Below, in pieces: positions 50,232-58,379 of a stretch of 64,000 nt of DNA. The translations under genes were made by a program, and so were the position numbers. This stretch comes from LMUY01 sp965198895. Its GTDB lineage: Bacteria; Pseudomonadota; Alphaproteobacteria; Acetobacterales; Acetobacteraceae. The stretch spans positions 4,712,001-4,776,000 of the forward strand of contig OZ240676.1 in NCBI GenBank assembly GCA_965198895.1, read 5' to 3'. The notes under the pieces are model-generated. The model saw only the letters and a program-made list of their open reading frames with translations. It was not told the DNA's origin and ran no database searches. Position 1 is the first letter of the stretch, and each line of letters begins with the position of its first letter.

Positions 50232-51152
50232 ATGATGTCCTACGTCGATCCCGAGGGCGTGACGCCTCTTGTCGGCGCGGCACGGGTCGGTGCCGAGTTG
50301 CGCACGGCCCGGCAGCGGTTGGGCTGGGCGTTGCCGGACGTGGCGGCCGGGCTGCGAATCCGGCTCAACTATCTCGAGGGGATCGAGGAAGGCCGGCTGT
50401 CCGAGTTGCCGGGCTACGCCTACGCCATGGGCTTCGTGCGCACGTATGCGACTTCGCTGGGGCTGGATCCGGACGAGGTGGCCCGCCGCTTTCGGGCAGA
50501 GGCGCAGGAGATCAACCGCAAGACCGAGCTGACCTTTCCGGCGCCCGTGCCGCAGCGCGGCGTGCCGGCGGGCGCAGTGGTGCTGCTGGGCATCCTGATC
50601 GCCGCCGGTGCCTATATCGGCTGGTATCGCTATACCGGCAGTGACGATGCCCGCGTAACGCAGACGGCCGCGCCGCCGCCCGATCGGCTGGCCGCCCTGG
50701 TCCCCGCGCCGCAGGTTCAGTCGCCCCAGGTCGCCTCCATCCTGCCGTCGGCGCCGCTGCCCGTCCAAACCTCGTCCCAGCCTGGGCCACAAATTGCGCC
50801 CGCTCCCAACCCGGTGCCGGTGCCGGTTCCCGTAGCGATTGCGCCACCCGCCCCGTTACCTGCGGCGGCTCCGGTCAACACCCGCGTGGTGTTGCACGCC
50901 AAGTCCGGCGGCTGGGTGCAGGTGCGGGAGCGCCAGGGGCAGGTGCTGCTGAGCCGAGTGCTACGGGCTGGCGAGAATTGGCCAGTCCCGATGAAGCCGC
51001 AACTGCTGCTGACCACCAGCAACGCCGGCGCGATGGAGCTGCTGGTCGACGGCACGCCCGCCCCGCCACTCGGCCCGATGGGTGCGATGCGGCGCGACAT
51101 CCCGCTCGACCCCGACATACTGAAGGCCGGCAAGACGAACGCGCCCGGTTGA
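50232..51152 (+). CDS. RodZ-like helix-turn-helix membrane protein
   Basis: 306 residues from ATG 50232 (50235 possible). Cytoplasmic HTH of the RodZ type (about 18-85): VGAELRTARQRLGWALPDVAAGLRIRLNYLEGIEEG and YAMGFVRTYATSLGLDPDEV. One membrane helix (about 115-130, VVLLGILIAAGAYIGW), a long Pro/Ala linker, and a C-terminal DUF4115 domain (VNTRVVLHAKSGGWVQVRE). RodZ links MreB to the membrane for cell shape. Located just upstream of ispG, its conserved position. The Pro-Val repeat (NPVPVPVPVAIAPP) is unusual but linker-like. Confidence 0.88.
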   Translation: MMSYVDPEGVTPLVGAARVGAELRTARQRLGWALPDVAAGLRIRLNYLEGIEEGRLSELPGYAYAMGFVRTYATSLGLDPDEVARRFRAEAQEINRKTELTFPAPVPQRGVPAGAVVLLGILIAAGAYIGWYRYTGSDDARVTQTAAPPPDRLAALVPAPQVQSPQVASILPSAPLPVQTSSQPGPQIAPAPNPVPVPVPVAIAPPAPLPAAAPVNTRVVLHAKSGGWVQVRERQGQVLLSRVLRAGENWPVPMKPQLLLTTSNAGAMELLVDGTPAPPLGPMGAMRRDIPLDPDILKAGKTNAPG

Positions 51153-51213
51153 CGTAGACTGAAATCGGCGCCGGGGCACTGGTCCGGGCGCATGAGGAAC
51201 GGAGCACTTCCGA

Positions 51214-52341
51214 ATGAACTATCGCTCGTATCAACAGATTGACCGCCGCAAGTCCCGGCTGATCCATGTCGGCTCGGTGCCGGTGGGGGGCGACTCGCCC
51301 GTCACCGTCCAGACGATGACGAACACGCTGACCACGGACGTGGCCGGCACCGTCGCCCAGATCCGCCGCAGCGAGAAGGCAGGCGTGGACATCGTCCGCG
51401 TGTCCTGCCCGGACCAGGAGAGCGCGCTCGCGCTGAAGGACATCGTGGCGCAGGTCAACGTTCCGATCGTCGCCGACATCCACTTCCACTACAAACGCGC
51501 CATCGAGGCCGCCGAGAGCGGCGCCGCCTGTCTGCGTATCAACCCCGGCAACATCGGCAGCGCCGAGCGTGTGCGCGAGGTGATCAAGGCGGCCAAGGAC
51601 CACAACTGCTCCATGCGCATCGGCGTGAATGCCGGCAGCCTGGAGCGGCATCTGCTGGAGAAATACGGCGAGCCCAACCCGGACGCCCTGGTAGAAAGCG
51701 CTCTGGAACACGCCAAGATCCTGCAGGACAACGATTTCCACGAATTCAAGATCAGCGTGAAGGCGTCCGACGTGTTCCTGGCCGTCGCCGCCTACCAGCA
51801 GCTGGCGGAGGTGTGCGACCATCCGCTGCACATCGGCATCACCGAGGCCGGGTCAAAGCGGGCAGGGACCGTCAAGAGCTCGATCGGGCTGGGCTCGTTG
51901 CTGTGGGCCGGCATCGGCGACACGCTGCGGGTTTCGCTGTCGGCCGAGCCCGAGGAGGAGGTGTTCGTCGGCTGGGACATCCTGAAGTCGCTCGGCGTGC
52001 GGCATCGTGGCGTGAAGATCATCTCGTGCCCGTCCTGCGCGCGCCAGGGGTTCAACGTGATCCAGACAGTGAGCACGCTGGAGGAGCGCCTGGCCCATAT
52101 CGAGACGCCGATCACGCTCTCGATCATCGGTTGTGTGGTGAATGGCCCGGGCGAGGCGCTGATGACCGATCTCGGCGTGACCGGCGGCGGCGACGGCAAG
52201 CACATGGTGTATGCGTCCGGCCGCCAGGACCACCGCATGAACGCCGAGGGCATGGTCGACCACATCGTGGACCTGGTGGAGGCCAAGGTGGCCGCGATCA
52301 AGGCCGCAACGCCGCCCCTGGTGAAGGTGGCGGCGGAATGA
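51214..52341 (+). CDS. ispG: 4-hydroxy-3-methylbut-2-enyl diphosphate synthase IspG (GcpE)
   Basis: 375 residues. Reduces methylerythritol cyclodiphosphate to HMBPP in the MEP isoprenoid pathway. Signatures: VGSVPVGGDSPVTVQTMTNT, GVDIVRVSCPDQESALAL, LRINPGNIG, RIGVNAGSLE and the 4Fe-4S ligands in SCPSCARQGF and IGCVVNGPGEA (Cys-X2-Cys and a third Cys). The length is normal. Its stop overlaps the ATG of the small broken gene (ATGA). Confidence 0.97.
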   Translation: MNYRSYQQIDRRKSRLIHVGSVPVGGDSPVTVQTMTNTLTTDVAGTVAQIRRSEKAGVDIVRVSCPDQESALALKDIVAQVNVPIVADIHFHYKRAIEAAESGAACLRINPGNIGSAERVREVIKAAKDHNCSMRIGVNAGSLERHLLEKYGEPNPDALVESALEHAKILQDNDFHEFKISVKASDVFLAVAAYQQLAEVCDHPLHIGITEAGSKRAGTVKSSIGLGSLLWAGIGDTLRVSLSAEPEEEVFVGWDILKSLGVRHRGVKIISCPSCARQGFNVIQTVSTLEERLAHIETPITLSIIGCVVNGPGEALMTDLGVTGGGDGKHMVYASGRQDHRMNAEGMVDHIVDLVEAKVAAIKAATPPLVKVAAE

Positions 52342-52556
52342 GCGCAGCCGCCCGACCGGCCCGGATCGACACGTCGCACATCAAGTCGCCGCGCGATCCG
52401 ATGACGCCGGAGGAGCGGGAGGCAGTGCGGCAGGAGTTGCGGGAGGAGATGGCCTAGATCTCCCGTTATATCGCGGAACGCGGCGATCCTTGGGAGGGAT
52501 TGCGGCCAGACTGGTCCAAGTTCGACGAGGCCGATCTGGACCACAATGCAGCATGA
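52338..52556 (+). pseudogene. Small gene interrupted by an in-frame amber stop, possible antitoxin
   Basis: ATG overlaps the ispG TGA. A 39-residue reading (ending REAVRQELREEMA) stops at TAG 52455-52457. The same frame continues 32 more codons as protein-like sequence (ISRYIAERGDPWEGLRP, then DWSKFDEADLDHNAA) to TGA 52554-52556. Together they make a 72-residue acidic protein split by one amber codon. Its end overlaps the start of the ccdB-like remnant, the usual antitoxin-toxin geometry. I do not recognise the family and it is not a clear CcdA. It may be a functional 39-residue peptide instead. Confidence 0.55.
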
Positions 52557-52709
52557 TGTCTTCGCCCATCCAATACGCCGCGTTCGCCAGTTCTACCCGC
52601 ATGTGGCAATCCTTCAGTCCGACTACGTAGAAGACGAGGAGCGGCTCGTCGCGCCGCCGACCGCGACGATATCGTCCGCGGGCTCGACTGGCTGTTCACC
52701 GGCATCTGA
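52546..52709 (+). pseudogene. ccdB-like toxin remnant (internal deletion plus frameshift)
   Basis: Starts ATG 52546, overlapping the preceding reading frame. The first 38 codons read as a CcdB N-terminus: MQHDVFAHPIRRVRQFYPHV, then AILQSDYVEDEERLVAPP. The CcdB C-terminus appears in a different frame, DRDDIVRGLDWLFTGI, ending at TGA 52707-52709. The middle (about 45 of roughly 100 residues) is missing, so both ends survive around a frame-changing deletion. Functional CcdB poisons DNA gyrase; this copy cannot. It lies between ispG and hisS. Confidence 0.72.
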
Positions 52710-52780
52710 CAACCCGCTTGCACGCGGCGGCGCGGCGCGCGATGACGAGCGCCCACCGACACCCCACCTACCGGAATGCC

Positions 52781-54016
52781 ATGACCGCCCTGCAGCCGCC
52801 TCGCGGCACCCACGACCTGATCGCGGACGACCAGCGCCGCTATACGCGCGTGGTGGACACGGCCCGTATCACCGCCTCGGTCTACGGCTTCGACGAGTGG
52901 TCCACGCCGATCTTCGAAGACACGCGCGTGTTCGCCCGTACGCTCGGCGACACGTCCGACGTGGTGACGAAGGAGATGTACACCTTCGACGACCGCGGCG
53001 GCGACAGCGTCACCCTGCGGCCCGAGGGCACCGCCGGCATCTGCCGCGCTTTGGTAACCAACGGGCTCACCCAGTCGCTGCCGCAGAAGATCTTCTACGC
53101 CGGGCCGATGTTCCGCTACGAGCGCCCGCAGAAAGGCCGCTACCGCCAGTTCCACCAGATCGGCTTGGAACTGATCGGCCCGCCCGAGCCGCTCGCGGAT
53201 GCCGAGGTGATCGCCTGCGGGTGGGATATCTTGTCGCGGCTCGGCATCGCCCACGACACGGTACTCGAGGTGAACACGCTGGGCGACCGGGCCAGCAGGG
53301 ATGCCTATCGCGCCGCGCTGGTGGCCTACTTCTCGGACCACAAAGCGGCACTGTCGGCCGAGAGCCAGGATCGGCTGGAGCGCAACCCGATGCGCATCCT
53401 GGACAGCAAGGATAAGGGCGACCGCGCCATCGTGGCCGATGCGCCGACGATCGCGCCCCACCTTACGCCCGAAGCGGCTGAGTTCTACGCCGCTTTGCTT
53501 GCTCATCTGGCCCGGTTCGGCGTGCCGTTCCGGGAGAACCCGCGTATCGTCCGCGGCCTGGATTACTACAATCACACCGCATTCGAGTTCGTCACCGAGC
53601 GGCTGGGCGCCCAAGGCACGGTGATGGCAGGCGGTCGCTACGACGGCCTGGTGGAGCAAATGGGCGGCCCGCCCACCCCCGCCGTCGGCTGGGCGGCCGG
53701 CATCGAGCGGCTGTCCATGCTGCTCGCCGAATCTGGCGCGACCCCCTCCGCCATCGCCGTGATCCCGGTGGGCGAGGCCGGGGAAGCCGCCGCGATCGGC
53801 GTGCTGCAATCGTTGCGCGCGGCCGGGCTGCGGGCGGAGATGGCGTATCGCGGCAACCTCAAACGCCGCATGGAGCGGGCCAACCGCATCGGCGCCCGCG
53901 CCGCCATCATCTTGGGAGAGGACGAGGCGGCGCGCGGTGTCGCCCAGCTGAAGCACCTGGATACCGGCGTGCAGGAGGAGGTGGGGCTGGACCAACTCGC
54001 CGCGCGGCTGCTGTGA
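52781..54016 (+). CDS. hisS: Histidyl-tRNA synthetase
   Basis: 411 residues from ATG 52781; an earlier in-frame start at 52718 runs into the toxin remnant. Class II synthetase: QPPRGTHDLIADDQRRY at the start, motif 2 PMFRYERPQKGRYRQFHQIGLE, histidine A motif IVRGLDYYNHTAFEFVTE and motif 3 VGWAAGIERLSMLL. The C-terminal anticodon-binding domain reads AIAVIPVGEAGEAAAIGVLQSLRAAG. The end overlaps prfA by four bases. Confidence 0.96.
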   Translation: MTALQPPRGTHDLIADDQRRYTRVVDTARITASVYGFDEWSTPIFEDTRVFARTLGDTSDVVTKEMYTFDDRGGDSVTLRPEGTAGICRALVTNGLTQSLPQKIFYAGPMFRYERPQKGRYRQFHQIGLELIGPPEPLADAEVIACGWDILSRLGIAHDTVLEVNTLGDRASRDAYRAALVAYFSDHKAALSAESQDRLERNPMRILDSKDKGDRAIVADAPTIAPHLTPEAAEFYAALLAHLARFGVPFRENPRIVRGLDYYNHTAFEFVTERLGAQGTVMAGGRYDGLVEQMGGPPTPAVGWAAGIERLSMLLAESGATPSAIAVIPVGEAGEAAAIGVLQSLRAAGLRAEMAYRGNLKRRMERANRIGARAAIILGEDEAARGVAQLKHLDTGVQEEVGLDQLAARLL

Positions 54017-55071
54017 CGAGCCTCGACACCAAGCTCGACCGGGTGGTGGACCGCGCCGACGAACTGCGCTCGCAATTGCAGGCCGGCCTGTCGGGCGATG
54101 CCTTCGCCCGCGCCTCCCGCGAATTGTCCGAATTGGAGCCGGTGGTGGCCCGCATCGGCGATCTCCGCCAGGCGCAGCGGTCGGCCAAGGAAGCCGAGGC
54201 GATGCTCGGCGATCCGGAGATGAAGGAACTGGCCGAGGCAGAACTCGGGGAATTGCGCGAAAACCTGCCCGCCCTGCAACACGAGATCCGCCTGGCCCTG
54301 CTGCCTCGTGACGAGGCCGATGCGCGCAGTGCCATCCTCGAAATCCGCCCCGCAGCGGGTGGTGACGAGGCGGGGCTGTTCGCGGCCGAGTTGTTCGGCA
54401 TGTACCAGCGCTATGCCGGGGCGCAAGGCTGGCGGTTCGAGATCCTCGACTACGCCGACACGGAACTAGGTGGCCTGAAGGAGGGCATCGCCGAGATCAC
54501 CGGCCGCAACGTGTTTGCCCGGCTGAAATACGAATCTGGCGTGCATCGGGTGCAACGCGTGCCGGCGACCGAGAGCCAGGGGCGCATCCACACCTCGACC
54601 GTCACCGTCGCCGTGCTGCCGGAGGCAGAGGAGGTGGACGTCCAGATCAACGAGTCGGATCTGCGCATCGACACGTATCGCGCGTCTGGCGCGGGTGGCC
54701 AGCACATCAACAAGACGGACAGCGCCGTGCGCATCACCCACATGCCCAGCGGGGTGGTGGTCGCCATGCAGGAGGAGCGGTCCCAGCACAAGAACCGCGC
54801 CAAGGCGATGAAGCTGCTGCGGGCGAAGCTGTACGAGCAGCAGCGTGCCAGCCTGGCCGCCACCCGTGGCGCGGACCGTAAGGCGCAGGTCGGCACTGGC
54901 GACCGCTCCGAGCGCATCCGGACCTACAATTTCCCGCAGGGCCGCGTGTCCGACCACCGCATCAACCTGACGCTGCACAAGATCGACCGTATCATGCTGG
55001 GCGAGTTGGATGAGATCGTCGACGCACTCACGGCAGAAGACCAAGCCGCGCGGTTGGCAGCGGATGACTAG
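54013..55071 (+). CDS. prfA: Peptide chain release factor 1
   Basis: 352 residues from GTG 54013, which overlaps the hisS stop (GTGA). Terminates translation at UAA and UAG. The codon-reading motif is Pro-Ala-Thr in VQRVPATESQGRIHTST, and the catalytic GGQ is in ASGAGGQHINKTDSAVRITH. The domain order and C-terminus (RTYNFPQGRVSDHRINLTL) are standard for RF1. prmC follows and methylates this GGQ glutamine. The gap to prmC holds an inverted pair of palindromes. Confidence 0.97.
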   Translation: MTSLDTKLDRVVDRADELRSQLQAGLSGDAFARASRELSELEPVVARIGDLRQAQRSAKEAEAMLGDPEMKELAEAELGELRENLPALQHEIRLALLPRDEADARSAILEIRPAAGGDEAGLFAAELFGMYQRYAGAQGWRFEILDYADTELGGLKEGIAEITGRNVFARLKYESGVHRVQRVPATESQGRIHTSTVTVAVLPEAEEVDVQINESDLRIDTYRASGAGGQHINKTDSAVRITHMPSGVVVAMQEERSQHKNRAKAMKLLRAKLYEQQRASLAATRGADRKAQVGTGDRSERIRTYNFPQGRVSDHRINLTLHKIDRIMLGELDEIVDALTAEDQAARLAADD

Positions 55072-55073
55072 GG

Positions 55074-55184
55074 TTCTCCCTCTCCCCTTGTGGGAGAGGG
55101 CCGGGGTGAGGGGTGCCGCGCCCGGGTTCGTTTCAACGTGGCCCTCACCCCGGCCCTCTCCCGTAAAGGACGGGAGAGGGAGAA
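55074..55184. repeat. Inverted pair of ccctctcccg-family palindromes (copies 4 and 5)
   Basis: Copy 4: ccctctccc (55078-55086) pairs with gggagaggg (55092-55100). Copy 5: ccctctcccgt (55154-55164) pairs with acgggagaggg (55170-55180). Copy 5 is in the opposite orientation, so ccggggtgagggg after copy 4 is complementary to ccctcaccccgg before copy 5, giving a larger inverted repeat. The right end (gggagagggagaaggg) supplies the likely ribosome-binding site of prmC. Confidence 0.88.
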
Positions 55185-55194
55185 GGGCGCCCGC

Positions 55195-56031
55195 TTGACG
55201 CTCGCGGACCGCTTAGCCCAAGCCTCGACCCAACTCGCCGCGGCCGGCATCGAAGATCCCCGCCGCGAAGCCCGCCTCCTGCTGTGTCACGCAACGGGGC
55301 TGGACGGCGCCGCCCTCCTGCAGCACCTTCCCTCCGACCGCCCCGCATCAGGCTACGACGCCCTCGTAAAGCGCCGGGCTGGCCGCGAACCGTTGGCCCT
55401 CATCGTCGGCCACCAGCCGTTCTGGACCTTGGATCTGCTGGTCTCCACCGACACACTGATCCCCCGCGCCGACTCGGAAACCCTGATCGAGGCAGCGCTC
55501 GAGTCTTGCGCCGACCACCCGCCGCAGCGCGTGCTCGACCTCGGCACCGGCACCGGGTGTTTGCTGCTCGCCGCCCTGGCCGAGTTCCCGCAAGCCTGGG
55601 GCGTCGGCGTCGAGCGGGCCGAACCCGCGGCAAGGCTGGCCCGGCGCAATGCCGAACGGTCGGGGCTGGCGGCGCGCGCCGTAATCGTCTGCGCCGATTG
55701 GGCGACCCCGCTGCACGGACGGTTCGACCTCATCCTGTCCAACCCGCCCTACATCGAGACGGCGGCGATCCCGTCGCTGATGCCCGAAGTGGCGCGGCAC
55801 GAGCCCGGACTCGCCCTGGATGGCGGGCGGGATGGTCTGGCCGCCTATCGTTTGCTGGTCGAAGCGCTGCCGGCCTTGTTGGCCCCGGGTGGCATCGCCA
55901 TTTTCGAACTCGGTCAGGGACAGGCCCCGGCCGTGTCCGACCTGGCGCGGTCCGCCGGATTGCACCCCGGGCCGCCGCGGCCGGACGTCGCCGGCATCGC
56001 GCGGGCGCTCCCGATCCGCAGCCGCCCGTAA
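55195..56031 (+). CDS. prmC: PrmC (HemK) release-factor glutamine methyltransferase
   Basis: 278 residues from TTG 55195. Methylates the GGQ glutamine of RF1 and RF2. N-terminal helical domain (LADRLAQASTQLAAAGI, EARLLLCHATGLD), then the SAM domain: RVLDLGTGTGCLLLAAL, FDLILSNPPYIET (the NPPY catalytic loop) and EVARHEPGLALDGGRDGLAAYR. The presumed ribosome-binding site (agaaggg) is the end of a palindromic repeat. Earlier in-frame codons lie inside that repeat. It follows prfA as usual. Confidence 0.94.
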   Translation: MTLADRLAQASTQLAAAGIEDPRREARLLLCHATGLDGAALLQHLPSDRPASGYDALVKRRAGREPLALIVGHQPFWTLDLLVSTDTLIPRADSETLIEAALESCADHPPQRVLDLGTGTGCLLLAALAEFPQAWGVGVERAEPAARLARRNAERSGLAARAVIVCADWATPLHGRFDLILSNPPYIETAAIPSLMPEVARHEPGLALDGGRDGLAAYRLLVEALPALLAPGGIAIFELGQGQAPAVSDLARSAGLHPGPPRPDVAGIARALPIRSRP

Positions 56032-56217
56032 AAAATCGTTTGGCGAACCGCCGCGCCCCCGCTAGGGTCCGGCCGGCAACGCGGGTGAGCGGACGGTCCA
56101 TGCCCCTATGGGGTGGCCGGTGCGTTCGTGGCGCGGGCATTTGGCCCGACCCTCGGTCCCCGTCACGCTGGCCACCAGGCCCGACCGATATCGACACTGG
56201 AAGAGCAACAGACCCGA

Positions 56218-56703
56218 ATGAACATGAAACGCATGCGTGGCCGGAATAACCGCGGCGGCAGTGGTGGTGGCGGCGGCGGCGGTCCACCCCGGCACCAGAG
56301 CGGCAACGTTCCCCTCAATCGCAACCACGTCTTCGACAGCAACGGCCCCGACCTGCGCATCCGCGGCACGGCGCAGCAGCTGTTCGAGAAGTATCTGCAG
56401 CTCGGCCGTGACGCGACCAGCAGCGGCGACCGAGTGATGGCCGAGGGCTATTTCCAGCACGCCGAGCATTATTTCCGCATCATCAACGCAATCAACCAGG
56501 CGCAGCAGCTGAACCCGCAGCACAATGGCGCCGCTGCCGCCGCGCAGCCCCAGCACAACCCGCAGATCAACCACAACGGCCCCCGTCGCGAGGAAGCCGA
56601 GGAAGAAGGCGACGACCAGCCGGACCTGGAGCGGGAACTGCGCGGCGAACAACCCAGCACGGAAGCGCGGGACATCCCGATCGCAGCCGCTCAGCCGGAG
56701 TGA
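56218..56703 (+). CDS. DUF4167 family protein
   Basis: 161 residues from ATG 56218. A Gly/Arg-rich start (MRGRNNRGGSGGGGGGG) is followed by the conserved core NRNHVFDSNGPDLRIRGTAQQLFEKYLQLGRDA and VMAEGYFQHAEHYFRIINAIN, the DUF4167 signature. The tail is acidic and Gln-rich. Function unknown; the RGG-like start suggests RNA binding (inference). It follows prmC in most alphaproteobacteria, as here. The 186-base gap after prmC holds no other gene. Confidence 0.92.
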   Translation: MNMKRMRGRNNRGGSGGGGGGGPPRHQSGNVPLNRNHVFDSNGPDLRIRGTAQQLFEKYLQLGRDATSSGDRVMAEGYFQHAEHYFRIINAINQAQQLNPQHNGAAAAAQPQHNPQINHNGPRREEAEEEGDDQPDLERELRGEQPSTEARDIPIAAAQPE

Positions 56704-56728
56704 CGCCGCCGCCCGCGGCTCGCCTCAG

Positions 56729-57046
56729 CTAGGGCGAACGCGGGCCCGAGAAGCCGGCCGTGAGGTCGTCGCCGCTCTGCTCCGGCTGACCGCCGAAGTT
56801 CCGGTAAGCGGACGGCGCATAGGGTTGTGCAACCGGCGCGTTGACGACGACTGGCAGCCCGAAAAGATGCCCGACGGGACGGTTGGTGCGTGGCCGCAGG
56901 GCGGGGACCCGGGGTGGGGCACGGTAGGTCCGGTGCCGGATTTGACCGGACGCCTGACCCGGCGCCGGTGATTGCGCGAGGGCCGGATTGCAGCACGCCA
57001 GTGCCGCCAGGACACCCATGGTCCGCAGTGCCGTTGCGAGTGACAT
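56729..57046 (-). CDS. Small secreted Pro/Arg-rich protein
   Basis: 105 residues from ATG 57046, preceded by caggtgg. It has a Sec signal (LRTMGVLAALACCNPALA). The mature chain is Pro- and Arg-rich with few hydrophobics (RAPPRVPALRPRTNRPVGHL, then AQPYAPSAYRNFGGQPEQS). No family recognised. Convergent with DUF4167. Confidence 0.55.
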   Translation of the reverse strand: MSLATALRTMGVLAALACCNPALAQSPAPGQASGQIRHRTYRAPPRVPALRPRTNRPVGHLFGLPVVVNAPVAQPYAPSAYRNFGGQPEQSGDDLTAGFSGPRSP

Positions 57047-57176
57047 CGTTTCACCACCTGAATACCGAGCGGAGCCCACGTGCCCCTCGCTCATAAGGCT
57101 GGAACGCCGGCCTACGTTCCCTGAGATCGCCCGCCGCCATCTTGCGCCGTCCGCCAGCGGCGGGTGAGACTAGCAA

Positions 57177-58379
57177 ATGCGAGCCACAGCAATCCCCTAC
57201 GGCGCCTATTGGAGCACGCCCTTCGCCAAATGGCAGGGGGCGCTGTCGCACCTGCATAGCCTGTTGTTTGCGGCCCACGTGGCGAAGGACGCCCTGGCCC
57301 GGCGCAACATCGACCCGGCCATCTTCGACGGCGGCGTGCTGGGCACCACCGTGCCGCAACGGGGCGCCTTCTACGGCCTGCCCTGGCTGATGGGCGAACT
57401 GGGCGCTCCTCAGGCGCACGGCCCCACCATCAACCAGGCCTGCGCGACCGGTGTCCGCACCCTGGCCACCGCGGCGGCGGAGATCGGCTCCGGCGCTTGC
57501 GACACCATGCTGGTGACCTGCGCAGACCGGGTGTCGAACGGGCCGATGCTGTATTACCCCGACCCGTCCGGCCCGGGAGGCCACGGCGTGCACGAGGACT
57601 GGGTGCTCGACAACTTCGCCCGCGATCCCTTCGCCAAGCTCGCGATGGTGGAAACGGCGGAGAACGTCGCCCGCAAATACCAGATCGGCACCGAAGAGCA
57701 GAACGAGGTGACCCTGCTGCGCTATGACCAGTACGCCGATGCACTGGCGAACGATCGCGCCTTCCAGCGGCGCTACATGGACCTGCCGTTTGCCGTGCCG
57801 GACGCCAAGTTCCGCCGCGTCGCTGCGACCATGGCGGGTGACGAGGGCGTGCACGGAACCAATGCCGAGGGCCTGGCCAAATTGCGCCCGGTGGTCGAGG
57901 GCGGATCCGTGACCTACGGCGGGCAAACGCATCCGGCCGATGGCAGCGCCGCGATCGTGGTGACCACACCGGAGCGCGCCCGCGCGCTGCAGCGCGCCCC
58001 GATCGCCATCACCGTGCTGGGCTTCGGCGCGGCCCGGGCGGAGAAGGGGTTCATGCCGGAATCACCCATTCCGGCGACGCAGCGTGCCCTGGACGCGGCC
58101 GGGCTGCAGATCGGCGACATCGATGCCATCAAGTCGCACAATCCGTTCGTGGTGAACGACATCGCCTTCTGCCGCCATTTCGGCCTGCCGCCGGAGCGGA
58201 TGAACCACTACGGCTGCTCGCTGGTCTGGGGCCATCCGCAGGGGCCGACGGGGCTGCGCGGAGTGATCGAGCTGATCGAAGAACTGGCCGAACGCGGCGG
58301 TGGTCGCGGCCTGTTCCAGGGCTGTGCCGCCGGAGACACCGGCATGGCCGTCGTCGTCGACGTGCGGGACGCCGCGTGA
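57177..58379 (+). CDS. Thiolase-fold acyltransferase (SCP2-like thiolase family)
   Basis: 400 residues. Thiolase halves are clear: nucleophile Cys in TINQACATGVRTLATAA, NVARKYQIGTEEQNEVTLLRY, and the second half VRDAA end. The usual Asn-Glu-Ala-Phe box is replaced by SHNPFVVND, which keeps the His and resembles the His-Asp-Cys-Phe box of SCP2-type thiolases. GHPQGPTG replaces GHPxGxSG, and QGCAAGDTGMA carries the second Cys. It may cleave or form beta-ketoacyl-CoA. Its end overlaps the acyl-CoA ligase start. Confidence 0.85.
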   Translation: MRATAIPYGAYWSTPFAKWQGALSHLHSLLFAAHVAKDALARRNIDPAIFDGGVLGTTVPQRGAFYGLPWLMGELGAPQAHGPTINQACATGVRTLATAAAEIGSGACDTMLVTCADRVSNGPMLYYPDPSGPGGHGVHEDWVLDNFARDPFAKLAMVETAENVARKYQIGTEEQNEVTLLRYDQYADALANDRAFQRRYMDLPFAVPDAKFRRVAATMAGDEGVHGTNAEGLAKLRPVVEGGSVTYGGQTHPADGSAAIVVTTPERARALQRAPIAITVLGFGAARAEKGFMPESPIPATQRALDAAGLQIGDIDAIKSHNPFVVNDIAFCRHFGLPPERMNHYGCSLVWGHPQGPTGLRGVIELIEELAERGGGRGLFQGCAAGDTGMAVVVDVRDAA

